6,211 bases of DNA from Pseudomonadota bacterium (lineage in GTDB: Bacteria; Pseudomonadota; Gammaproteobacteria; Steroidobacterales; Steroidobacteraceae), in NCBI GenBank assembly GCA_021850555.1, contig JAJZLX010000704.1:1-6211 (forward strand). The letters are read 5' to 3'. Below, piece by piece: positions 1 through 5,351 of this stretch. The first letter of the stretch is position 1. Each line of letters starts with the position of its first letter. A model generated the notes under the pieces. That model was not told where the DNA came from and searched no databases. It was given only the letters and a program-made list of their open reading frames with translations. The position numbers were made by a program, and so were the translations under genes.

Positions 1-370
1 CGCCTTGATCGCCACGCGGCGTATGTCCGTGGCCTCGCAGGTCCGTCAGATGCCGCAGCACCGTCCGCTCGCTTGGCAGCGGCTCGAATCCCTCGCGTTC
101 CAGCGTCCGCAGGACCTGCTTGGCAGTAAGCGTACCGCGGTCGGTCTCACGGCCGAGGGCCTGCGCGATCCCCTCCCGTAGCCGCTCAGCGCTGGCCTGG
201 CGCTCGTCGTTCACGCGCCGCAGTGTGTCGGGGCCGGCCTCGAGCTGCGCCCGCAGGCGGGAGTTCTCGGCCTCCAATGCGCGGATGCGCCGCACCAGCG
301 CCGAGGTGTCCGTCTCCCCATGCGCCAGCGCGAACCGCTGCGCCTCGATCAATTGCAAGCGCCTGCTCAC
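1..370 (-). CDS. Partial coiled-coil protein with possible winged-helix segment, unknown function
   Basis: This frame is open from a GTG at 370 to the left edge, giving 123 residues with no stop, so the C-terminus is missing. The start is well supported. The GTG overlaps the stop of the upstream gene as GTGA, and a perfect AGGAGG (383-378) lies 7 nt upstream. Residues about 22-66 are rich in Arg, Glu, Leu and Ala with heptad-like spacing (LVRRIRALEAENSRLRAQL), typical of a coiled coil. Residues about 81-112 (LTAKQVLRTLEREGF, then SERTVLRHLTDL) look like a small helix-turn-helix or winged helix. I do not recognise a family. As the last visible member of a run of coupled small phage genes after a helix-turn-helix protein, a DNA-binding or regulatory role is plausible but is only inference. 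Confidence 0.8.
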   Translation of the reverse strand, partial: MSRRLQLIEAQRFALAHGETDTSALVRRIRALEAENSRLRAQLEAGPDTLRRVNDERQASAERLREGIAQALGRETDRGTLTAKQVLRTLEREGFEPLPSERTVLRHLTDLRGHGHTPRGDQG

Positions 371-570
371 TCTCGCGCCTCCTGCGCTCGGATGATTGCC
401 TTGATCCGGTCCTCGGTCAGCCCAAGTGCCGCAGCGATGCGTTCCACGCTGTTTCCCGAGGCGTACATCCTGAAGATCGACCGCTCGAGCGCCTCGCCCC
501 ACGGGTGCGGGCGCGGCCCCGCGGCATTCGGCGATGCACTCCACGGCTCGCGCCAGGGGTGCCCGCTCAT
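367..570 (-). CDS. Small helix-turn-helix protein
   Basis: A 67-residue protein. The N-terminal 25 residues are rich in Pro, Gly and Trp and probably disordered. Residues about 28-64 (EALERSIFRMYASGNSVERIAAALGLTEDRIKAIIRA) read as a helix-turn-helix like those of sigma-70 region 4 or resolvase-type domains, with the turn around GLT at 50-52. I chose the ATG at 570 because it overlaps the stop of the preceding gene as ATGA. A start at 636 would extend it by 22 residues that lie wholly inside the upstream gene. The Shine-Dalgarno is weak (GGGG, about 7 nt upstream), which fits translational coupling. Its own stop overlaps the next GTG. The likely role is a small DNA-binding regulator of the element; no exact family is recognised. 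Confidence 0.75.
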   Translation of the reverse strand: MSGHPWREPWSASPNAAGPRPHPWGEALERSIFRMYASGNSVERIAAALGLTEDRIKAIIRAQEARE

Positions 571-1031
571 GCTGCCCCGCGCTTTGCGCGCGCCTCCGCG
601 ATCTTGCGCCGGTCCTCGAGCACCGCAGCCCGCCAATCGTCGAGGCTCGCATGGGCGGCCTCCTGCGGGGCGATCACACTACCGTCAGGGCACAGCACGG
701 CCCACCAGCCGAAAGGCTCATCCGGGCAGATTGGCTCCGCGCTGAGCGCACCGGGCGCGACGCGCCAAGCGACGATCGGCAGCCGGCAGACGGTGCCATC
801 CTCGAGCATCGTCACAGCGAAGTAACCCGGCGCGGCAGGGATCGGCGCAGTCAGTCGCAGCGGGTCGAAGTTCGGATCCGCCGCAACCGTGACGCGAGGC
901 TCGCCCGTCGCGTCGATGTACTCGATTTCCGTCCGCATGCCCCGGGGCGTCTCGTTCGTCCAGAGCTGACGGATCCGTACCACGCGATCGACGGAGATGT
1001 ACCCGGCGGCCGTTTGGGTGAATGTGCTCAT
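567..1031 (-). CDS. Phage-type protein of unknown function (154 aa)
   Basis: The start is the ATG at 1031: a perfect AGGAGG (1045-1040) lies 8 nt upstream, and the ATG overlaps the stop of the upstream peptide as ATGA. An upstream ATG at 1106 would add 25 residues that overlap the 36-residue ORF, with no good ribosome site. The N-terminal half (GYISVDRVVRIRQLW, then RTEIEYIDATGE) resembles short phage proteins with a beta-rich segment. The C-terminal half (CRLPIVAWRVAP, then GWWAVLCPDGSVI) resembles a segment seen in proteins that report an amount or item for display or processing, and ends in a charged helix. No catalytic motif, signal peptide or membrane span is visible. I recall similar unnamed proteins in prophages of high-GC proteobacteria, but I cannot assign a function. 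Confidence 0.82.
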   Translation of the reverse strand: MSTFTQTAAGYISVDRVVRIRQLWTNETPRGMRTEIEYIDATGEPRVTVAADPNFDPLRLTAPIPAAPGYFAVTMLEDGTVCRLPIVAWRVAPGALSAEPICPDEPFGWWAVLCPDGSVIAPQEAAHASLDDWRAAVLEDRRKIAEARAKRGAA

Positions 1032-1138
1032 CGCCAGGTCCTCCTGGTGCGGTACCCGATCCGCAGTGCCCGCACCGAGCGCATGAGCCACCAGGTACTT
1101 ACGCATACCAGAACGATCCCAAGTGCACGCTCGATCAT
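1028..1138 (-). CDS. Predicted 36-aa single-span membrane peptide
   Basis: A short ORF beginning MIERALGIVLVCVSTWWLM and ending in an Arg-rich tail (RSVRALRIGYRTRRTWR). Residues about 5-19 are a continuous hydrophobic stretch, short but long enough for one inner-membrane span. The basic tail would then be on the cytoplasmic side by the positive-inside rule. Its ATG overlaps the stop of the upstream ORF as ATGA, and its own TGA overlaps the next gene's ATG as ATGA, so it bridges an otherwise unexplained gap in a run of coupled genes. Its own Shine-Dalgarno is weak (GCGAGA), as expected if coupled. Small membrane peptides are common in phage early and lysis modules, but no family is recognised. 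The support is gene arrangement and amphipathic design, not homology. Confidence 0.55.
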   Translation of the reverse strand: MIERALGIVLVCVSTWWLMRSVRALRIGYRTRRTWR

Positions 1139-1233
1139 GGAATTCTCGCTTCGGCGGCTTCCCGCCAGTATTCGCAGAAAGGGGTCAGTCCCGGGCAGCG
1201 CTCGGCAGCCGAGTAACGAACCGATCGAGCCAC
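1135..1233 (-). CDS. Predicted 32-aa small ORF, unknown function
   Basis: A GTG-initiated ORF whose first half lies inside the 3' end of the 225-residue gene, in another frame. Its second half fills the following gap. The sequence starts MARSVRYSAAERCPGL and continues TPFCEYWREAAEARIP, which is rich in aromatic and charged residues as in a real protein. GAGGT lies 9 nt upstream of the GTG. The TGA overlaps the ATG of the next ORF as ATGA. Two cysteines (C13, C20) are present but no complete metal site. The choice of frame rests on the ATGA junction, the ribosome site and the protein-like composition. If it is not expressed, the region 1139-1184 would simply be an untranslated leader. Confidence 0.5.
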   Translation of the reverse strand: MARSVRYSAAERCPGLTPFCEYWREAAEARIP

Positions 1234-1862
1234 CGATCGATTACCTCGACATACCCGCGTGCAACGTCAGGATCACGGCAAGCGAGTGCGACGGCTGCGG
1301 GGTCGCTCGTGGCGCAGAAAGCCGCCAGCTCGCGCAGGAGTCCGAGCGCGCGGGATGCGGTCGCCGGATCAGCCGGCGTTACTTGCGGCGCAGGCGCTTC
1401 CGGTCTGCTCGAGGTGCCCATGCGTGCGAGTTCCGTCACAGTCGGAGGTTGCCGGCTTTCAACGGCGCCCGTGAAGTCTGGCTCCGGGACGCTGGCGATG
1501 CGGAGCGCCGTCTTGCGCTGGTGATCGGAGAGGCCGGCATCGCGCGCTGCCCGGGTGCGTGTCTCACCAACGGGTGGGCGCCCACCCGTTGGTCCGCCGC
1601 GATCGCCTCCGCGCTGGTCTGGAATCTGCTTGAGCAGCTCGCCCATGCGCCGCTGTGCCCGCGCCTGGATTCGCAACGCGAGGCTGTGCAGGGTGTTGTC
1701 CCGAGCCTGTCGGGCATAGCTGGCGAGCGCCGCGGCCTTGTCCGACCAGTTCTTGCACTCGTCGACGCGAGAGCACTCGGCGAGCGCCTTCTGTGCGGTT
1801 TCATAGGTCACAGGCAGACGGGCATCGGCCACGGCGGGGAGATTCTGTGCGGTCTCAGACAT
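1185..1862 (-). CDS. Prophage protein with helical N-terminus and putative HTH, unknown function (225 aa)
   Basis: The ATG start overlaps the end of the primase gene by 8 nt and has GAGGTG about 6 nt upstream. Residues about 20-80 are helical (YETAQKALAECSRVDECKNWSDKAAALASYARQA, then RIQARAQRRMGELL). This block is typical of a frequent but unnamed prophage protein family with a GELL motif after a run of Arg. A Gly/Pro-rich linker at about 83-99 is followed by a probable helix-turn-helix (TRTRAARDAGLSDHQRKTALRIASVPEPDF, about 101-130). The C-terminal 60 residues form further helices after a Pro/Ala linker. The second region recalls ParB-like DNA-binding proteins, so a DNA-binding role near the replication genes is plausible. 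The linker is encoded by a perfect 28-bp palindrome. The exact function is unknown. Confidence 0.88.
   Translation of the reverse strand: MSETAQNLPAVADARLPVTYETAQKALAECSRVDECKNWSDKAAALASYARQARDNTLHSLALRIQARAQRRMGELLKQIPDQRGGDRGGPTGGRPPVGETRTRAARDAGLSDHQRKTALRIASVPEPDFTGAVESRQPPTVTELARMGTSSRPEAPAPQVTPADPATASRALGLLRELAAFCATSDPAAVALACRDPDVARGYVEVIDRWLDRFVTRLPSAARD
1566..1593. repeat. Perfect 28-bp palindrome inside a coding region
   Basis: The arms ACCAACGGGTGGGC (1566-1579) and its exact reverse complement (1580-1593) abut with no spacer. The symmetry breaks at the next pair, C1565 and C1594. On the minus strand it encodes PTGGRPPVG, residues 91-99 of the 225-residue protein, a region that looks like a flexible linker. 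The DNA could form a cruciform or a strong mRNA hairpin, or serve as a site for a dimeric DNA-binding protein. Confidence 0.95.
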
Positions 1863-2844
1863 GGTGCACCTCGCCGCGCTTGCGGCTCACGAGTAGATCG
1901 TTGAAGTCCTTGGCCGGCGCGGGCGGCGTTTTGAGTTCGACGCGGACACGGCCCTGTAGGCGCTCCATCAGATGAGCGGCGGCGAGCAGGCCCGGCTCGT
2001 CTCGATCGGCGTAGATCCGAAGGGTCTGCACGCCAGCGGGCGGCTCGAACTTCCCGAGCAGCGACGTGTTGAGCGCGGCCCATACCGGAATGCCATCGAG
2101 CACCGCGGCGGACAGCGCCGTCTCGAGCCCCTCGGCGACGCCGAGCACCTCGCCGGCCGGCATGAGGGGCACCGCGCAGCCTTCGCGGCCGGTCAGCGGC
2201 CCGAGCAGCTTGCGCGGCTCGTGTCCGTCGAGCTTGCGGCCCGCGTGCAGGTAGGTGACATGCGCAGTCACCAGCGCTCCGGCGTGGTCGCGCACCTCGG
2301 CGAGCAGCGCCGGAAACTTGCCGACCCGTTGCCCCTCGGTGAAGTAGTCGACGCTGGCGTGTGCGCGCAGGCCGCAGTCAGGTGGGAGAGGCCACAGCGC
2401 GCGGCTGCTGAGGTAGTCGACGGCATCGGCACAGTCGGCTACAGCGCACGCTGAGCGCACCAGCGTCCGAACGCGGTTGGAAGGTGTGGCGACGGCAGGG
2501 GGCGAGTCGATCGCCGCTCCTGCGCGATCCTGTGCGGTTTGGTGCGGTGTCGGTTCGTCGCGCCCGTCAAGGCCGGCCGCCCGCATGACCTGGCGGCGCG
2601 CCTCGGGGAAAGTCCAACCATGCACGCGCTGAAGCAACGCGAAGCCATCCCCGGCGCCGCAACCGCGACAGATGAAGTCTCCGCGGAGCTTGCGGTTGTC
2701 GAACGTGAACCGATCGCGCCCGCCACAGGCCGGGCACGGGCCGGCCTTCTTCGGGCGTAGCGATTCCTCGGGAATGCCAAGCTGCGCCAGGATCGCCGGC
2801 CAGGATGAGCCGACCTGCGCGTGTATGTCAGCGGCGCGCAGCAT
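1855..2844 (-). CDS. Zinc-finger/Toprim primase-like protein (P4-type primase N-terminal architecture)
   Basis: A 329-residue protein likely to make RNA primers for replication of the element. It starts with ATG at 2844 in a TAATG overlap with the helicase stop, after AGGGTGG. The N-terminal zinc-binding domain has C37 and C40 (CPACGG) and C59 and C62 (CRGCG), matching the primase-helicase zinc-binding family seen in phage P4 alpha and T7 gp4. A helical linker (about 95-130) precedes a Toprim domain. Its conserved Glu is in GVAEGLETALSA (E238), and the DxD pair is in YADRDEPG (D280, D282), with a KDFND motif at about 312-316. These are the metal-binding residues of Toprim folds. There is no fused helicase domain, unlike P4 alpha; the helicase is the adjacent upstream gene. 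The family call is firm, but primase activity itself is inferred. Confidence 0.92.
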   Translation of the reverse strand: MLRAADIHAQVGSSWPAILAQLGIPEESLRPKKAGPCPACGGRDRFTFDNRKLRGDFICRGCGAGDGFALLQRVHGWTFPEARRQVMRAAGLDGRDEPTPHQTAQDRAGAAIDSPPAVATPSNRVRTLVRSACAVADCADAVDYLSSRALWPLPPDCGLRAHASVDYFTEGQRVGKFPALLAEVRDHAGALVTAHVTYLHAGRKLDGHEPRKLLGPLTGREGCAVPLMPAGEVLGVAEGLETALSAAVLDGIPVWAALNTSLLGKFEPPAGVQTLRIYADRDEPGLLAAAHLMERLQGRVRVELKTPPAPAKDFNDLLVSRKRGEVHHV

Positions 2845-4460
2845 TAGGCCACCCTAGCCCGCGAGCGCGCGAACTTGATCCGGCGATGCGTCAACCAGCC
2901 GGCCACCGTGGCGCTCGGCGTCATTGGCTCGAGCGACCAGTAGCGCGAGGGGATGCGCTGCTCCGGGAGGTCGAACTTTTCACGCATTGCATGCCACGCG
3001 GCGGCGCGGCACTTGTTCGGGGTCGCGCGCCACTTCGCCGGGTCTCGCCGCGCCGCATCGCCGAGCGCTTCACGAAAGAACTGCAGCACCTCGGGCGAGT
3101 GCGCCGTGGGTGCGGCGGCCGCATCAACATCGAGTTCCGCGAGGCGCGCTTCCTGAACCGCAACGGGCTTTGCCGTCGGAGCGGGCGCCCATCCGCAAAG
3201 CCGGCACGCGCTCCCGTCCTCGCTGACGAGCCACACATGGTGACACTCTGGACACGTGCGCGGCTGCTCGACGGTCTCGGTGCGGCTGCGCGCCTCTGCT
3301 TCGCGGTTGACGTTGCGCGCATCGTCGAGATTCCAACCGAAGTCCGAGGTTGGCAGCCCGAGGTTCTCGACAACGCGGCCGTGGTCGATCAGCACGAAGT
3401 GGTCCTTGCCGGGCGCCGGGCGCATGCCGCGTCCCACCATCTGCAAGTACATCGGCAAGCTGCGCGTTGGACGTGCGAGCACGATGCACTCGACGCTCGG
3501 CACGTCGACGCCGTAGGCCATCAGGAAGCAATTGACTAGCACCTGCGTCTGCCCTGTCTCGAGGCGCGCGATCACTTCTTCGCGAGTCTGCTCATCGTCC
3601 TGGTCGGTCAGCAGCTCGGCCGCGATGCCGGCCCGGCTGAAGCCCTCGACGAGGGACGCGCCGTGCGCTTTGTTGCACGCGAAAATGATCGATCGCTTGC
3701 CGCTGGCGATCGCGAGCCAGTTCTCGATCACGTCGCCGATGAGCTTCGGGCGCGAGAGCAAACTCGCGGCCGCACCCTCGGCGTAGTCGCCGGCCGCGTC
3801 TTTTGGGAGCGCCTTCAATTCGGCACGCGAAACGATCGGCACGCTGAAGATCCGGGGGCGCACGAGGCTGCCCTCCCGGATCAGCTCGAAGATCGACGGC
3901 CCGAGGATCAGCCGATCGAATGCCGCCGAGAGAGACTTGCCAGACTTTCGCGCCGGAGTCGCCGTGAACCCGAGTCGCAGCGCCTCCGGGTACTGCTCGA
4001 GGATCGCCATGCGCGAGTCGGCCGCCGCGAGGTGGGCTTCGTCGAAGATCACAACCTCGGCACTGGGCAACGGCATGCGCGCGTCCGCGACGCAGCGGCG
4101 GTAGAGCGTGTCAGCCGAGGCCACCTGCACGAGCTTCGAGGCATCGAACATCCCACGCAGGTCGGCGGCGATTATTCCGTGCGGGACGCCGAAGGCTTCG
4201 AGTCGTTCGTGAATCTGGCGCACCAGGCGCGTGCGGGTCGCCAGGATCAGGACGCGCAGCATGTTGTTTGAGGCGCAGAGTGCTACGGCCGCCACTTCAT
4301 GAGTCTTGCCGCCGCCCGTGGGGAGCTGGCGAAGGATGCGCCGCTCGCCCTCGCGCATGGCCGCGGCGATCTCGGCGAGGCCCTCGCGCTGATAGGGGCG
4401 GAGCACATCACAGACGGGCGGCGGCGAATCGAGAAAGCCGGCGAAGGGGAGAGCACTCAC
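2844..4460 (-). CDS. Superfamily 2 DEAD/DEAH helicase with zinc ribbon, phage replication
   Basis: A 538-residue ATP-dependent nucleic-acid helicase. The GTG start overlaps the DUF1376 stop as GTGA, and GGGAGG lies shortly upstream. The motifs appear in the standard order: Q-like RPYQREGL (21-28), Walker A PTGGGKT (47-53), DEAH (140-143), motif III TATP (166-169), motif V around YGVDVPS (316-322) and motif VI QMVGRGMRP (340-348). A zinc ribbon follows, with C403 and C406 then C419 and C422. After a linker, a further 80-residue helical C-terminal region is present (EVLQFFREALGDAARRDPAKWRATPNKCRAAAWHAMREKF). This ResIII-like architecture is common in phage replication modules next to Toprim primases. 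The protein is complete, with all catalytic motifs intact. The replication role is inferred from its neighbours; recombination or branch migration are alternatives. Confidence 0.93.
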   Translation of the reverse strand: MSALPFAGFLDSPPPVCDVLRPYQREGLAEIAAAMREGERRILRQLPTGGGKTHEVAAVALCASNNMLRVLILATRTRLVRQIHERLEAFGVPHGIIAADLRGMFDASKLVQVASADTLYRRCVADARMPLPSAEVVIFDEAHLAAADSRMAILEQYPEALRLGFTATPARKSGKSLSAAFDRLILGPSIFELIREGSLVRPRIFSVPIVSRAELKALPKDAAGDYAEGAAASLLSRPKLIGDVIENWLAIASGKRSIIFACNKAHGASLVEGFSRAGIAAELLTDQDDEQTREEVIARLETGQTQVLVNCFLMAYGVDVPSVECIVLARPTRSLPMYLQMVGRGMRPAPGKDHFVLIDHGRVVENLGLPTSDFGWNLDDARNVNREAEARSRTETVEQPRTCPECHHVWLVSEDGSACRLCGWAPAPTAKPVAVQEARLAELDVDAAAAPTAHSPEVLQFFREALGDAARRDPAKWRATPNKCRAAAWHAMREKFDLPEQRIPSRYWSLEPMTPSATVAGWLTHRRIKFARSRARVA

Positions 4461-4960
4461 CGCTTACCCCTCCCGAAGCTCCCTACTGCATCACCCCGTT
4501 GATAGGCTTCCCCCTTCGTAAGCAATCCGGGGGATGGGGATGGGGATGGGGATGGATGCGATACGCTCAGCGATCGCTCAGCGACTCGCTCAGCGATTGG
4601 CACCACATCGGACGGAAGGGGCGTGCCCCAGCGCCGGTGATTGGTTTTCGCCGCGCCAGTGCGACGCATTTTGCGCAGCTCAAGAGAGTTTCCACGGTGC
4701 TGCTCGAGCCGCTCGTTGACTAGGCCATCGGGGGTCTCGGCGAACTTCCGCGAGATCCGCTTCCAGAGCGGGCGAAATTCCTTCGGCGTCGTGCGCGCAA
4801 TGATCGCAAGCCGGTTGATGTCGTTCGGCAAGGGGCCGCTTCCCCACTGCGCGCCGAGAAGGAGGAAGTAGGCGCCCGTCTCTTGAAGCGTCCAGCCCTG
4901 CGTTGCATCGAGAAAGTCGCGATGAAACCACGGCACAAAAGGCAGCGAATCGGCGCTCAT
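4457..4960 (-). CDS. DUF1376 (YdaU-like) phage replication protein
   Basis: A 167-residue protein. Residues 1-90 match the DUF1376 pattern: PFVPWFHRDFLDATQGWTL, then GAYFLLLGAQW, GPLPND and FRPLWKRISRKFAETPDGLVNERL. DUF1376 proteins sit in phage replication regions where an initiator or helicase-loader-like protein is expected, and the domain resembles a winged helix. The C-terminal part (about 91-167) is basic and low-complexity, with a Ser-Pro repeat at 136-144 and AER repeats at 121-129; it is shorter than in many relatives. The ATG at 4960 has GAGGG about 7 nt upstream. The stop overlaps the helicase GTG. The DNA for the C-terminal region carries two repeat blocks that may be replication sites. 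The family call is strong; the biochemical role is inferred. Confidence 0.88.
   Translation of the reverse strand: MSADSLPFVPWFHRDFLDATQGWTLQETGAYFLLLGAQWGSGPLPNDINRLAIIARTTPKEFRPLWKRISRKFAETPDGLVNERLEQHRGNSLELRKMRRTGAAKTNHRRWGTPLPSDVVPIAERVAERSLSVSHPSPSPSPSPGLLTKGEAYQRGDAVGSFGRGKR
4530..4557 (+). repeat. GGGGAT hexanucleotide tandem repeat, G-quadruplex-capable
   Basis: Four exact GGGGAT units (4530-4553) are followed by a partial GGAT, with one extra G before the first unit. The plus strand thus has four runs of at least four G separated by 2-nt loops, a canonical G-quadruplex pattern. On the minus strand it encodes a Ser-Pro repeat in the DUF1376 protein. Gain or loss of a unit would stay in frame. 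Confidence 0.93.
4564..4598. repeat. Three iteron-like direct repeats, CGCTCAGCGA core
   Basis: The 10-bp core occurs exactly at 4564-4573, 4575-4584 and 4587-4596, with start-to-start distances of 11 and 12 bp. The copies lie in the 3' half of the DUF1376 gene, 7 bp from the GGGGAT repeat. One copy is in a different reading frame from the other two, so protein repetition alone does not explain them. Iterons inside an initiator gene are known from lambda O, which makes an origin possible here. Confidence 0.7.
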
Positions 4961-5082
4961 GGTCGCGCCCTCAGCGCGCAGCGGTCGCCACAGCCGGCGC
5001 AGTGTTGTATAATTGGTGCGCTCTCATCGATAAGCCGCTGTCCCGGAGTGCCACCTCCGGGCGCGGCGCCCTGCGCGCCCAC
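4957..5082 (-). CDS. Possible 41-aa Cys-containing small protein
   Basis: This GTG-initiated ORF exactly fills the gap between alpA and the DUF1376 gene. Its start overlaps the alpA stop (TAGTG) and its TGA overlaps the next ATG (ATGA). The N-terminus is Gly/Ala-rich (MGAQGAAPGGGTPGQ). The C-terminal part reads APIIQHCAGCGDRCALRARP, with H27, C28, C31 and C35 placed like half of a zinc knuckle. The good junctions at both ends and the CxxC pattern favour a real small protein. Against this, the start has no clear Shine-Dalgarno, the N-terminal third covers a strong hairpin, and another frame is also open. If it is not coding, the stretch is an untranslated spacer with regulatory structure. Confidence 0.42.
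   Translation of the reverse strand: MGAQGAAPGGGTPGQRLIDESAPIIQHCAGCGDRCALRARP
4985..5013 (+). promoter_or_regulatory. Candidate plus-strand sigma-70-like promoter
   Basis: A perfect TATAAT (5008-5013) lies in a local A/T island within very GC-rich DNA. A 4-of-6 match to the -35 box (TCGCCA, 4985-4990) sits 17 bp upstream. It points rightward, antisense to alpA, where no plus-strand gene is credible, so it may be chance or may drive an antisense transcript. Confidence 0.3.
5042..5061. repeat. Inverted repeat, 7-bp perfect stem with 6-nt loop
   Basis: CCCGGAG (5042-5048) pairs exactly with CTCCGGG (5055-5061). A second GC-rich inverted repeat follows (GGGCGCG 5059-5065 with CGCGCCC 5074-5080). 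They lie just after the alpA stop. There is no T-tract, so a rho-independent terminator is unlikely. An mRNA structure or an operator is possible. Confidence 0.6.
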
Positions 5083-5285
5083 TACGCGGCCCGCTCGCGC
5101 TCGGCGGCGCGCTCGGCGAGCCAGTTATCAACCTCGTCTTCAAACCAGCCCGAAGCGCGCGCGGTAAGTTTGATGCGCGGCGGAAACCAGCCTTCGCGGC
5201 CTCCGCGATAGATCGAATCACGGCCGAGTCCGGTTTTTGCCATGAGGGCCGGCAATCGCAGAATCTTGCGGGACGGGGAAGTCAT
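5082..5285 (-). CDS. alpA: AlpA-family excision/transcription regulator
   Basis: A 67-residue winged helix-turn-helix DNA-binding protein. It carries the AlpA pattern in order: KILRLPALMAKTGLGRDSIYR (HTH), GREGWFPPRIKL (wing region), then SGWFEDEVDNWLAERAAER (C-terminal helix). AlpA proteins act as directionality factors or activators of integrase expression in P4-type elements and cryptic prophages, and as regulators in Gram-negative phage-inducible islands. I start it at the ATG at 5285 because GGAGC lies about 7 nt upstream. An ATG at 5303 would add MERSSD without a good ribosome site. The region before it holds a palindrome, an A/T-rich patch and a tandem 10-bp repeat, suggesting a controlled promoter. 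Usual AlpA length is about 65-70 residues, so it appears intact. Confidence 0.92.
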   Translation of the reverse strand: MTSPSRKILRLPALMAKTGLGRDSIYRGGREGWFPPRIKLTARASGWFEDEVDNWLAERAAERERAA

Positions 5286-5321
5286 GTCGCTGCTCCGCTC
5301 CATCTGTTCGCCGCGGCGGTT

Positions 5322-5341
5322 GCCCTCGGCGGCCCTCGGCG
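5322..5341. repeat. Tandem 10-bp direct repeat upstream of alpA
   Basis: GCCCTCGGCG occurs twice without a gap (5322-5331, 5332-5341). The 10-bp period places both copies on the same helix face. They sit between the A/T-rich promoter-like patch and the alpA ribosome site, a position suited to a repressor or autoregulatory operator. No binding protein can be assigned from sequence alone. Confidence 0.6.
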
Positions 5342-5351
5342 GGCAGCAGCA

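Noticed and set aside
367..636. Longer version of the HTH protein starting at 636
   Set aside because: The extra 22 residues lie inside the upstream gene, while the ATG at 570 makes the ATGA junction seen throughout the operon.
567..1106. Longer version of the 154-aa protein starting at 1106
   Set aside because: The start at 1031 has a perfect AGGAGG and an ATGA junction; the extension has neither and overlaps the 36-codon ORF.
534..1904. Long plus-strand open frame of 456 codons
   Set aside because: It lies antisense to several coupled minus-strand genes, is very Arg-rich and has no recognisable domain. Such open antisense frames are usual in GC-rich DNA.
740..2461. A 13-bp sequence CGCTGAGCGCACC present at 740-752 and 2449-2461
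   Set aside because: Only two distant copies exist, within unrelated coding regions; probably codon-driven chance.
2805..3539. Plus-strand open frame of 244 codons
   Set aside because: It is entirely antisense to the helicase gene, whose motifs are unambiguous; its composition is shadow-like.
3663..4271. Plus-strand open frame of 202 codons
   Set aside because: It is antisense to the conserved helicase motifs, with an Arg/Glu-rich low-quality sequence and no domain.
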